This document shows, in pieces, positions 45,101 through 52,801 of a DNA stretch of 64,000 nt. The stretch lies in the NCBI RefSeq assembly GCF_004136555.1, contig NZ_NOIT01000012.1, positions 62,001-126,000 on the forward strand, given 5' to 3'. The notes beneath the pieces were generated by a model, which saw only the letters and a program-made list of their open reading frames with translations, had not been told where the DNA came from and did no database searches. Position 1 is the stretch's first letter, and every line of letters starts with the position of its first letter. The position numbers and the translations under genes are program-made. Source of the stretch: Kocuria carniphila (lineage in GTDB: Bacteria; Actinomycetota; Actinomycetes; Actinomycetales; Micrococcaceae).

Positions 45101-45574
45101 GAGGCACATCTGTTCGACTCCACCATCCGCGGCAACCTCCTGCTCGCCCGGGGTAAAGACGATCGGCCCACCGATGAGGACATGTACGAGGTCCTCACCC
45201 GTGTGGGCCTGGGCCCCTTCCTGGACAGCCTTCCCCGGGGCTTGGACACACCAGTTGGGCCCAGCGGCGGGGAGCTCTCCGGGGGGCAACGTCAACGCGT
45301 CGCCGTGGCCAGGGCACTGCTCACCCGCGCCGACGTCATGCTCCTCGACGAACCCACCGCTCACCTCGACGCACCAGCTGCCGACTCGCTGATCTCCGAC
45401 CTGCGCTCAGCACTGTCCGACCGCATCGTCGTGCTCGTGACCCACCACGCCGAACAACGTGCTGGAGCAGACGTCCACCTCCGCCTACCAGGGGTGCACC
45501 AGCACCGCCCACCGCAACCCAGGGACCATGCGCAGGCCAGAAACGGCGACCGGTCACTGACGCGTGTTCTCTGA
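42146..45574 (+). CDS. cydDC: Fused CydD-CydC thiol-exporting ABC transporter
   Basis: 1142 residues in one chain: membrane domain and NBD of CydD (Walker A GPSGSGKST at about 372, signature LSPGE, Walker B LLLLDEPTAHLD) followed by those of CydC (Walker A GPSGSGKST at about 937, signature LSGGQRQR, Walker B MLLDEPTAHLD). CydDC exports cysteine/glutathione-type thiols (and transports haem in some studies) and is needed to assemble cytochrome bd. In E. coli these are two proteins; fusion is known in some actinobacteria. Coupled to cydB by a 4-base overlap. Confidence 0.95.
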   Translation: MKRPPLGPGGSATVFTLSLLGALKALALIGMAEALARGIVGVIAHDTAAWQRALLVGIGAGLLRAGTTWATQVVAVRAAGRAKRGLRRELATGLMAGGGHDVGATTTVGTIGLDALDDYYARVLPSVTAAAAVPLLVGARILAADWVSALIIVLTVPLIPVFMALIGLHSQDKAGESSAVLQRLSHHLVELARGLPVLVGLGRIEEQAAALRDVSEQHRHTTMVTLRTAFLSALVLELIATLSVAVVAVFVGVRLVYGDLDLLVGLVALILAPECFAPFRDLGAAFHASQDGMAALHRSREIVAESPAPDIRRTTPPESNPATINPRPDTPADQAPLVRISGVVVRYPGRASPAVSGLDAEIFGGTITSVEGPSGSGKSTLLGVLAGTIEAQKGTIHGIDPAAVAWVPQHIHTVGETVLDEIQLYAHDTASAHHALARVGLTGLAEADPNQLSPGELRRLGLARGLARITAGARLLLLDEPTAHLDPANAHRIRNLIDNLRGTTTVILASHETEITALADQTVLLGQPASPRGEGAHRRPGTTAPEEPPVPDRQGEASNSSLAETSGGALGELGAFIASTRWRVLGAAALGTASALFAAALTTLSGWLIVRASEQPGIMYLMVAIVGVRFFGIGRAVLRYAERLATHDAVLSATTELRSRIWAGLAARGLASRALATGGAALEHLVEAADRVRDLAPRVLLPPMAGAGTALGAVVTVTVLCPSAVPTLLVAVFGGLLAGPAAALLADRSAARHLTVVRSKVIRRFAAMAAASSELRANDRTEDMLARLDDLEQRADTSTRSSAWARGLGEAVVVLACSLSSVLMLATTAEALAAGTISTPVVAGLVLLPLGLIDPLLGVVDAVQQWSALAQSLRKVHAVTSTTTRHERPQPPAGLVPAQVQELTLADLAVTWPQAPAPAFRHLQATVRRGQWLVVEGPSGSGKSTLLATLLGHLPAAEGSWQVNGSDSTTFDARQLRRCFAWCPQEAHLFDSTIRGNLLLARGKDDRPTDEDMYEVLTRVGLGPFLDSLPRGLDTPVGPSGGELSGGQRQRVAVARALLTRADVMLLDEPTAHLDAPAADSLISDLRSALSDRIVVLVTHHAEQRAGADVHLRLPGVHQHRPPQPRDHAQARNGDRSLTRVL

Positions 45575-45715
45575 CCGCCCCGCCAACGCAGACGATCTCC
45601 CAAGACATCACAGCCCCAGATGAGATACACCTCTCCCGGGGACTCCGCGCGACCTGTCCTCAGCCGCCGACGCTCGGCCGGCCTGCGCTGGCGCGGGTTG
45701 ATCCACATGGCTCCA

Positions 45716-45747
45716 ACGGGACGTCATGGTGCATAGAACCGTCCCGT
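45716..45747. terminator. Weak hairpin between convergent cydDC and aquaporin genes
   Basis: ACGGGACG (45716-45723) pairs with CGTCCCGT (45740-45747) around a 16-base loop. There is no T run after it. Its place between two convergent genes fits a terminator, but the loop is long. Confidence 0.35.
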
Positions 45748-45769
45748 CACGAGACACTGCTCGATTCCC

Positions 45770-46684
45770 TCACACTTCCGGGGCGGTGGAAGTGTCGGTG
45801 CTGTTGTTTGCTGTGGCGTCTTCCGTGGATTGCGTAGTGGCGGGGCGGGGTGCGCGGCCCAAATCCACCACACGGTAGATCAAACCCGCCACCAGACCCC
45901 CCAACAACGGGGCGACCCAGAACAGCCACAGCTGGGACAGGCTCTGCGCGCCACCGATGGCCGCGGTGCCGGTGGAGCGGGCCGGATTCATCGATCCGCC
46001 GTCGAACGGCGCCAGGATGGTGAGCAGGAACGCGAAGGTCGCCCCGATCGCCACCGGGGCCAGTACCGCGTTGGCCCGTGGGGCGGTTGAGCCCAGGACC
46101 ACGAGAACGAACAAGGTGCTCGCCACGAACTCAATCAGAAGCACGGTGGGCCAGCCGGCTTGGGAAGTGGAGTTCTGCCCGTAGCCGTTGGCCACCGCCC
46201 CCAGAGCCTGGGCGGTGGTGGCGGCATCGATCAGTGTCATCAGCACCGCCCACAGCAGCCCCACCGCGACCAGGGCCCCCAGCACCTGGGCCACCACGTA
46301 ACCGATGGCGACCTTGGGTGATGTGCGCCCGGCCACGACCGCCGCCAGGGTCACGGCAGGATTGAAATGACCCCCGGAGACATGCCCGAAAGCCACCAAT
46401 ACCGCCAGCAGCCCCAGCCCGAAACCCAGTGCGGAATCGATGACCTGGGTGGCGAAAATCCCGGTGCCCACCCCGGCGAAAATCAGCACGGTAGTGCCCG
46501 CGAACTCCGCCGCCCACCGGGCACCGGTGGAGGGAGCCGGGGACACCTCGTTGGTGCCGGAATCTTTGCGCACCGCTTTCGGAACCGGAGCCACCAAATC
46601 CTGAAAGTCGAGGGCGGCCGTTCCAGCATCACGGGCGGGCGCTGTGGATCCCGCAGCAGCAGGTTGTGCGGTGTTGTCGGTCAT
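45770..46684 (-). CDS. Aquaporin/glycerol facilitator (MIP family)
   Basis: 304 residues: a polar N-terminal extension of about 50, six transmembrane helices and the two NPA boxes, HFNPAVTL and GSMNPARS. The narrow Arg after the second NPA is present (NPARS). Members carry water, glycerol, peroxide or arsenite; the substrate is not decided by sequence alone. The ATG at 46684 follows AGGAGAA; the longer frame to 46957 has no coding character. It converges on cydDC. Confidence 0.93.
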   Translation of the reverse strand: MTDNTAQPAAAGSTAPARDAGTAALDFQDLVAPVPKAVRKDSGTNEVSPAPSTGARWAAEFAGTTVLIFAGVGTGIFATQVIDSALGFGLGLLAVLVAFGHVSGGHFNPAVTLAAVVAGRTSPKVAIGYVVAQVLGALVAVGLLWAVLMTLIDAATTAQALGAVANGYGQNSTSQAGWPTVLLIEFVASTLFVLVVLGSTAPRANAVLAPVAIGATFAFLLTILAPFDGGSMNPARSTGTAAIGGAQSLSQLWLFWVAPLLGGLVAGLIYRVVDLGRAPRPATTQSTEDATANNSTDTSTAPEV

Positions 46685-46790
46685 AGGGGTTCTCCTGAAC
46701 GTTGTATCGACACGGCAGGGCCAGAAGGGAAGGCCAGTAAGTCCGGGCGCCGGGCGCCGCTGCAATAGGACCACGGCTAGCTGAATGGTT

Positions 46791-46808
46791 TTTGAGCACG
46801 GGCTCAAA
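46791..46808. promoter_or_regulatory. Dyad upstream of the aquaporin gene
   Basis: TTTGAGCACGGGCTCAAA has 7-base perfect arms around ACGG. It lies 107 bp before the aquaporin start in the 300-bp gap, where no gene is seen. Its TTGAG-n6-CTCAA spacing resembles Crp/Fnr-type sites. A link to oxygen control would suit the neighbouring cyd genes, but this is a guess. Confidence 0.4.
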
Positions 46809-46981
46809 TGTGTCGGCCCCACAGCAGGTCCTTGCTGGTCGGTCGCCTCACTCAAGGCTGACAGAGAGGGGACTGGCGAAGGCGCTTTCCCATTCTGTGG
46901 GTTCAGCGGATGTGTTGTGGGAGCCCATTCTTGATACCGCCGCCTCGACGGACCCACCCGCTGCTGCAGTTGGGTCCGGGC

Positions 46982-48217
46982 TCAGTCTTCGCATCGAGCG
47001 GAGGTGAGCACGAGCCCACGCCCGGCGCCGGCGGTCCGGGCCAGGGCCAGCTCCAGTGGGCCCTGGCCGTAGGCGCGCTGCCAGGCCACCGCGAACACCG
47101 CCGCCCCGCCTGCGTGGATGAGGAACCACAGGAGGGGCACCTCGTAGTGCACCATGGCGGCCAGTGCCAGCAGGTGGGCGGTGTAGAGGGTCAGGGTCAT
47201 GGAGCCCGCAGCACTGAGCGGCAGCAACCAGGCGCCGGCCTTCCGCCCGATGAGCAGGAACGCCCCCAGCACGGCCGCACCGGAGCCGAGGCCATAGAGG
47301 ATCGCGATCGGGGTGTTGGTGTGCGGACCGGGGATTAGCAGCCACCACCACGACGTGTCGGGCAGGACGGGGTCGGGGCCCCAGATGATGATCTCGTCGA
47401 TCTGCTCCTGGCTCAGTCCCGGGGTGGAGCTCATCAGCTGGTCAAAGCCGCCGGCCTGCATGATCAGCACCCAGTAGACCAACCACGCGGCCAGAGCCAG
47501 GACCAGGCCCGCCCCGAGCAGCCGGACCTGGACGTGCAGGGACCGCAGGTTGAGCCGGCCGATGGCTACGCCGGCAAGCAGGTAGGTCAGGTATGGGGCC
47601 GCAGGGTAGGTACCGGTGAACAACAGTTGGGAGAGCACCGTGCCAGGGTCGGTGAGCACCCCGGTGATGGTGGGATTGTAGACCTCCATCGCGGGCAGCA
47701 CGCCGCGCAGGGTCTGCATCAGCACCGGGGCGGTCACCGCGGTCACTCCGGCGAGGATGAACAGGGTCCGTGCGGGTAGGTGCAGGAAGGGGATGGCCAG
47801 CAGGAAGAACATCCCGTAGTAGGTCAAGATGTTGTAGGCGGGCGGGTCCTCCGGCATGACCTGGTTCACGAGCAGGCCCAGCACAGTGATCAGCACGGCC
47901 CGGATGAGCAGCCCCACCCGGTCGGCGGTCATCGTCCGGCCCCGGTGGGCTGTGCGTCCGCCGGTGGAGAACGCCAGCCCGACCCCGGCCAGCAGCGCGA
48001 ACAGGGCCGCGGCCCGGCCGGCGAACAGCTGCCACTGCAAGGTGACCTCGTAGGTCTCGGGGTCCCAGGCCGGCAAGATGTGGATGGAGAACATCCCGAC
48101 CAGAGCCAGACCCCGGGCGGCATCGACGCCCACCAGCCGGGATTTTTTCACCAGCGGGAGACCTGAGTCCCCAGTTGGCCCCCGCGTCCCCGAGGTCGGG
48201 TGGTGGATGCTGACCAT
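46982..48217 (-). CDS. DUF418/DUF1624-type multi-pass membrane protein, copy 2
   Basis: 411 residues, about ten transmembrane helices, opening with SRLVGVDAARGLALVGMFSI. It is clearly homologous along its length to the gene at 30510 (shared segments such as ALFALLAGVGLA, MTADR, FLLAIPFLH, GPHTNTP / TPHTNTP, MTLTLYTAHL, AVAWQRAYGQGPLE / AVAWYRALGQGPLE). The ATG at 48217 has AGAAGGAG upstream. Function of DUF418 proteins is unsettled; a membrane acyltransferase role is inferred from the HGSNAT-like first domain. Confidence 0.85.
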   Translation of the reverse strand: MVSIHHPTSGTRGPTGDSGLPLVKKSRLVGVDAARGLALVGMFSIHILPAWDPETYEVTLQWQLFAGRAAALFALLAGVGLAFSTGGRTAHRGRTMTADRVGLLIRAVLITVLGLLVNQVMPEDPPAYNILTYYGMFFLLAIPFLHLPARTLFILAGVTAVTAPVLMQTLRGVLPAMEVYNPTITGVLTDPGTVLSQLLFTGTYPAAPYLTYLLAGVAIGRLNLRSLHVQVRLLGAGLVLALAAWLVYWVLIMQAGGFDQLMSSTPGLSQEQIDEIIIWGPDPVLPDTSWWWLLIPGPHTNTPIAILYGLGSGAAVLGAFLLIGRKAGAWLLPLSAAGSMTLTLYTAHLLALAAMVHYEVPLLWFLIHAGGAAVFAVAWQRAYGQGPLELALARTAGAGRGLVLTSARCED

Positions 48218-48623
48218 GCTGGTGGGCTCCTTCTCTCGGATGTACCGGCGGGCCCCCGCCCACCGGTCCGGGCACTCCAGGCCCCTCCACCCCCATTTGA
48301 CCAGGGCGGACTGTCCCGGGCTTATCCTTTCCCTGTGCCCTGGCTGTGTCCGCTGCCGCGTCTCCGGGCGCGCCATGCGGGCCTGCGAACGGTCGTCTCC
48401 AGGTCCGCCACCATCAGCACCACGGATGTGCACCAGGCCGAGAACTGGCCGAGATGGTCGGCGCCCGGGTCTTCCACACCCTGGACGGCCTCTCCTGGTC
48501 CCATAGGACCCTGCAGGCCACCGGCAGGCCACGCACCTGGGAACGGTTGGGGGCGGCGGGTCGTGTCGGCGTCCCTGGCCGTCCCAGCCGGCTTCCGGTG
48601 ACGTCAGCCGGTCCACATAGGGG
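48218..48623. other. Region without a recognised gene
   Basis: About 400 bp between the DUF418-type gene and a CtaG-type gene. Frames are open on both strands because of GC content, but none has a start with a ribosome site or a recognisable protein. It must contain the promoter for the leftward DUF418-type gene. Confidence 0.4.
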
Positions 48624-49589
48624 TTAGCGGTCCTCGGTGCGCTGCTGCAACTGATCCAGGTAGGCGTTGTAAGCATCCAAATCCGGGGTGCCTCTGACGG
48701 CGGCCTCGGCCTCTTCGCGGGCGGCGTTGCGCGCATCCTCGCGGTGCCACTGGCTCATGATGAACAGCAGAATCAGCACGGACGGCAATTCACCGTAGGA
48801 CCAGGCCAACGAGCCGGCCAGGACCTGGTCGGCCATCGGGTCAAGGTTCCAGCTGCCTGGCGGGGTGGCGAAAAACTCCACGACGGGTAGCGGAGCCATC
48901 ATGACGATGACGCCGAAGAAGGCGTGCAACGGCATCTCGGGGACGATGTCGGCCAAGCGACTGCCGTAGGTTTGTTTGGCCGGCAACGGGTCGGCCGACA
49001 GCAACGGGATCGTGAACAGGATCCCGGAGGCCAAGAACAGCAGTTCCAGCCCGATGTGGCCGTACCAGGTGGGCAGCAACCGGTCGTCAAGTCCGCTGAG
49101 ATACACCCCGTAGAAACTGACCAGGAACAACGGAACCAAGAAGGCAGGATGGATGGCGAGCCTGCCCCACCTCGAACGCAACCCCCACAGGGCCAGGCGC
49201 AGCACCACGGCGCCGGGCCCGCGATGGGGTGCAGCCCGCAGCAGCAAAGTGCCCGGGCTGCCCAGGACCAGCAGCGCGGGAACGAACATCATCAAAGTCA
49301 GCTGCTGGAACATGAACACGGAGAACATGCGCAACCCGTAGCCTTCAATTCCCGCGCCCATGATGACCGCTGTGACCGCGCACCCGGCGAAGAAGCACAG
49401 GGTCCGCCACACCGGCCACCGCCGGCGTGCCCTCCACAGCCGGGCCGCTCCGACCAAATACAACACAGCCAGCACCAGCGCGATGGCCGGGATGAGTGGA
49501 ATTGGTTGCAACGTGGGGGCCAGGAAGTTCTCCAAGCTCGGCGGCTCGGACGGGACCCAGACCGGCCCGGCCATGTTGCGGTCAACCAT
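48624..49589 (-). CDS. CtaG-like cytochrome oxidase assembly protein, copy 2
   Basis: About 321 residues (ATG at 49589; ATGs at 49622, 49601 and 49574 are alternatives and none has a clear ribosome site). Seven or so transmembrane helices with CtaG_Cox2 features: FMFQQLTLMMFVPALLVLGSP (in parts), AIHPAFLVPLFLVSFYGVYL, WYGHIGLELLFLASGILFTIP and LHAFFGVIVMMAP. It probably serves copper delivery to a haem-copper oxidase. DUF305 and DUF3105 genes lie upstream on the same strand. Confidence 0.85.
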   Translation of the reverse strand: MVDRNMAGPVWVPSEPPSLENFLAPTLQPIPLIPAIALVLAVLYLVGAARLWRARRRWPVWRTLCFFAGCAVTAVIMGAGIEGYGLRMFSVFMFQQLTLMMFVPALLVLGSPGTLLLRAAPHRGPGAVVLRLALWGLRSRWGRLAIHPAFLVPLFLVSFYGVYLSGLDDRLLPTWYGHIGLELLFLASGILFTIPLLSADPLPAKQTYGSRLADIVPEMPLHAFFGVIVMMAPLPVVEFFATPPGSWNLDPMADQVLAGSLAWSYGELPSVLILLFIMSQWHREDARNAAREEAEAAVRGTPDLDAYNAYLDQLQQRTEDR

Positions 49590-49875
49590 GGTCACGGAAA
49601 GCATCGACTGCCATGAGGACATTTTTGCATGCCACAGAACGGTCCCGAGGTCCGGATCGGGCCCTGAGCCCAGGACCGGTCCAGGAGGGACGGGCCTGCC
49701 ACGCCGGCCTCTCCCCGGACCTGCCCGCGATATTGGGGATCGGGGCCGAAGAGCCCCGGTGGATTCCGGTCCCCGGCGCACAGCTGGGCCGAGCATGGGA
49801 ACCGGTTCACGTCTGGGCCCGTCAGCTTTTGCGCGGACCCGGCCACGGGTGCTGATCCTGGCGTGCGAACGGAGA

Positions 49876-50559
49876 TCATGATGGGTTGCGGCGCTTCTCC
49901 AACAGGTCCTCCATGTACTTGATCTCCGAGGTCTGGCTGGTGGCGATCGATTGCGCCAGAGAGGTCACCACGGGGTTGTCAGTGTGCTCCAGGATGGCTT
50001 GGGCCATGGCTGCTCCGGCTTGGTGGTGGGGGATCATCAACTCGAGGTAGAGCCGTTCGGCCTCCTGGCCTTGGGCGTCCTCCAGCTCGGCCAGCTGCTC
50101 GGCGGTGGCCATGCCCGGCATTCGCGCGTCCGGACCAGGGCTCGTGGAGTCCATGCCGGGCATGGATGTGTGGTTCTGGTCGCCGTCGTCCATCCAGGCC
50201 ATGGCCGGTTGGGATGAGGCCTGGGGCAATCCCCACACGGAGAGCCAGCCGTACATCTGCCCGGCCTGTTGTTGCTGGGTGCGGGAGATGTCGTATGCCA
50301 ACCGGCGGATCTCCGGGTCTTCCGTACGGTCACGGACCAAGGAACTCATTTCCACCGCCTGCAGGTGATGGGTTTGCATGTCGCGGGCGAACCCGGCTTC
50401 CGGGCTGCCCTCCGCCGGGGTGGACGACGTCGGAGCGCTCAGCTGCCCCACCGCCCAGCCGGCCGCCACCAACAGCACGGCCGCCAGCACCAGCAGGACC
50501 CACCGTCCCCGGTGCCCTGCCGAGCTCCTGGAGGCGGCGCCGGTGGTGCTGGTGCTCAT
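49876..50559 (-). CDS. DUF305 family membrane-anchored ferritin-like protein
   Basis: 227 residues: one N-terminal transmembrane helix (VLLVLAAVLLVAAGWAVG), then two copies of the DUF305 four-helix pattern, FARDMQTHHLQAVEMS and LMIPHHQAGAAMAQAIL, with His pairs and a Met/His-rich loop (NHTSMPGMDSTSPG; MPGMATAEQ). The His/Met content suggests metal, probably copper, binding outside the cell. ATG at 50559 overlaps the DUF3105 stop by 4 bases. Confidence 0.92.
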   Translation of the reverse strand: MSTSTTGAASRSSAGHRGRWVLLVLAAVLLVAAGWAVGQLSAPTSSTPAEGSPEAGFARDMQTHHLQAVEMSSLVRDRTEDPEIRRLAYDISRTQQQQAGQMYGWLSVWGLPQASSQPAMAWMDDGDQNHTSMPGMDSTSPGPDARMPGMATAEQLAELEDAQGQEAERLYLELMIPHHQAGAAMAQAILEHTDNPVVTSLAQSIATSQTSEIKYMEDLLEKRRNPS

Positions 50560-51203
50560 GCGACCCGGCTGGGGGCATCGATGCCGCCGGTGCAGGATGC
50601 CCCGGGCTCCGGGGCGTCGGGGGACTGCCAGTACTTGGTCACGAACTGCTCCAGGCGCTCATCTTCCGGGGAGTCCAGGGCGACCTGAGCCCCCCACGCC
50701 GAGATCATGATGGGGGCGCCCAGGTCCTCGTAGGGGGAGAGCACCACGTAGGTGTCCGGGACGGCCTGGCGTAACTCAGCCACCTGGTCCTCGGACAGGG
50801 CGGAGGGGTCGTAGGCGGCCCACACGGCCCCGTGCTCCAAGGCGTGCACGGCGTTCTCCTCGGGCACCGGCTCGGTGTAGACCCCGCAGTTGAGCCAGTC
50901 ACTGGCGTGGTCCCCGCCCACCGGGGGGGACTGCTCGTAGTCCACCGCGGTCTCCACGTGGGAGTTGCCGAGGCCCTCGTAGGTCTGCAGCCCGGCGATC
51001 TCGATGTCCTCCCGCGCCTGGGGCGGGGGATCGTTGATCACCGCCACCGTCACCAGGGCCCCGACCGCCGCGACAGCCGTCACCGCGCCCGCGCCCGCCA
51101 GGAGCCGCCGCCTGCGGGTGGCCCGGGCATCGGCCGCCCAGTGCTGATCCAGCAGCGCAGCACGTTGCTGCCGCGCCCGCTCCGGGTCCGTACCGCCAGC
51201 CAT
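50556..51203 (-). CDS. DUF3105 family membrane-anchored protein
   Basis: 215 residues: basic N-terminus, one transmembrane helix (AGAGAVTAVAAVGALVTVAVI), then the DUF3105 domain with HVETAVDYEQSPPVGGDHASDW, LNCGVYTEPVPEENAVHALEHGAV and a second Cys near the C-terminus (GASCTGG) that may pair with the first. DUF3105 is found mostly in actinobacteria beside DUF305, CtaG and copper genes; its action is unknown. It is first in the operon with DUF305. Confidence 0.9.
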   Translation of the reverse strand: MAGGTDPERARQQRAALLDQHWAADARATRRRRLLAGAGAVTAVAAVGALVTVAVINDPPPQAREDIEIAGLQTYEGLGNSHVETAVDYEQSPPVGGDHASDWLNCGVYTEPVPEENAVHALEHGAVWAAYDPSALSEDQVAELRQAVPDTYVVLSPYEDLGAPIMISAWGAQVALDSPEDERLEQFVTKYWQSPDAPEPGASCTGGIDAPSRVA

Positions 51204-51937
51204 GCGTCCTCCTTGAAAGGCCCAAAAAGGGTCTTGCTCCTCATGAACGGGCAGGACAGTAGCTCACTGCGCTGAGCCTTTCCTGCAAGGCCTTCTTCGG
51301 AAGATCGTCCACCATCCACTCCTGGACATGTCGGCGAGTGTGCATCCTCGAGCGCAGGAGAGGCGCGTCCTCGGTGGCTAACGGCGACGACGCAGAAGAT
51401 CCAGGCCTGGGGCGGGATGTGAGGACCGGGTGCGCACTCCTTGCTGGTCGTTCAAAGAGGACGCACCCGGAGTATGTGATGCCTGAACCGGCTCAGCGTA
51501 GGCAAACCTGGACCGGCCCGGAGCCGACGTTGACGCTGTCGAGGACCGCCTGGTGGCCGTTCCGGCCGCCGTGCACGGCCTCGCCGCCGCCGGGATGGAC
51601 CCCGATGTGGGCGCCCCCGGGGAGCAGTCGACGAGGACATCGGTCTGGGTCTGGACGGTGGAGACGCGGGCGCCGGACTCAAGTGGTCGGCCGGTTAGCC
51701 GCGGAAACTGGTTCAGGCCGCGCCCAGCGCATCACTCACCGCCCCAGTGCAGGCCTGATCCCGGACGGTGTCACCGAAACGACCGATGTCCGACGGGGGT
51801 GCTTTCGGAGAGGAGCACTCCCGCAGCAGGTGAAGGGCGCAGCAGGTGCGCGTGAGGTAGAGGCGGTCCGGCCCCGGGTGAGAGCGGTCCGGGGATCTGC
51901 TGCGGTGACCATGTGGGGCACCGCAGCAGCGAGTCCG

Positions 51938-52004
51938 GCTCAGCGGTAGGTGTAGTACCCGTCAACGCCATGCCCCTCGATGGGTACTACACCTACCGCT
52001 GAGC
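51938..52004. repeat. Perfect 23-bp inverted repeat
   Basis: Arms at 51938-51960 and 51982-52004 pair perfectly (the left begins GCTCAGCGGTAGG and ends TGTAGTACCC) around a 21-base loop. The stem is far from any known gene end. It may be back-to-back ends of a lost insertion sequence, a small non-autonomous element, or a strong RNA hairpin. Confidence 0.75.
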
Positions 52005-52406
52005 TTCGCCCCACCAGTGGTGGCCGGTTGACGGGAGGCCTTCCGTCAGGTGCGAAGTGCTCCGAGAGGATCGTCATCGGCGACATATTTGGGGTACTTC
52101 GTGCCTGGATCGCAGAGTCGATCGGTCGCCACGGCCCGGCCGCCTTGCACCCGGTCGGGAAACGGCGCACGGGCGGGCTGCCCAGCGGAGCAGCGCAGAA
52201 AGTGATCATGGGCTCCACCCGTCTCCTGCCGGAGGCAGACAATCGCCTTCCCTCCCCGCAGGGGCATTGCGGCAACGGCCGCACGAGGTGCCGTGGTGGT
52301 TCGAGGACGGGGGCGCCGCAGTGGCGGACGGCACCCCCATCCGCCCACACCGTAGGGACACAAGCTGGACATTGCCCGAGCCTCGCTCGACCCCGCCCCT
52401 CTTTGA

Positions 52407-52422
52407 TACAGATTCTGCTGTA
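52407..52422. promoter_or_regulatory. Candidate operator of the CmtR-like repressor
   Basis: TACAGATTCTGCTGTA has 5-base arms TACAG/CTGTA and lies 11 bp before the ATG of the ArsR-family gene. ArsR-family sensors usually bind a dyad overlapping their own promoter. No clear -10/-35 pair was found, so the promoter itself is not resolved. Confidence 0.5.
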
Positions 52423-52432
52423 CGGTTGTGGC

Positions 52433-52801
52433 ATGAGGATCTTGTCCCCGGTCGAGGTGATGTCCCGGTTCGGCAAAGCACTGGCCGATCCCACCCGGGC
52501 CGCGGTGCTGCTGCAGCTGCAGCAGGGCCCGGCGGTGCCCTTGGAACTGGCGGCCCAGATCGGGGTGAGCCGGCAGATCCTGTCCAACCACCTGGCCTGC
52601 CTGCGCGACTGCGGGCTGGTCGTGGGCGTGCCGGCCGGACGCAATGTGCGCTATGAGCTCTCGGACCCGAAGCTGGCCCACGCCCTGGAGGACCTGCTGG
52701 GCACGATTCTCACCGTCGAGGCGGTGTGCCAGTGCGGCACGCCGGAGTGCGCCGCCGAGGAGCTCGCCGGTGCGGCCAGCACCCAAGAGGTTCCGGCGTG
52801 A
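52433..52801 (+). CDS. ArsR-family metal sensor, CmtR-like
   Basis: 122 residues, winged helix (LAAQIGVSRQILSNHLACLRDCGLVVG). Cys56 and Cys60 in the recognition helix (CLRDC) match the metal site of M. tuberculosis CmtR (Cys57, Cys61), which also uses a Cys in the C-terminal tail; here Cys99, Cys101 and Cys106 (CQCGTPEC) are candidates. CmtR senses cadmium and lead. The gene overlaps the CDF exporter gene by 4 bases (GTGA), so it likely represses its own operon until metal binds. The ATG at 52433 has no strong ribosome site. Confidence 0.88.
   Translation: MRILSPVEVMSRFGKALADPTRAAVLLQLQQGPAVPLELAAQIGVSRQILSNHLACLRDCGLVVGVPAGRNVRYELSDPKLAHALEDLLGTILTVEAVCQCGTPECAAEELAGAASTQEVPA

Larger units (their letters stand above)
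51204..52432. other. 1.2-kb region without a recognised gene
   Basis: No supported gene. Several overlapping frames are open on both strands, none with a ribosome site or a recognised protein. The notable feature is the 23-bp perfect inverted repeat at 51938-52004. The stretch may be the remains of a mobile element or of a deleted gene. Promoters for the DUF3105 and ArsR-type genes lie at its two ends. Confidence 0.5.

Noticed and set aside
51338-51949. A 203-codon forward frame in the 51.2-52.4 kb gap
   Set aside because: No ribosome site, Arg/Pro/Gly-rich translation typical of random GC-rich frames, no recognisable family.
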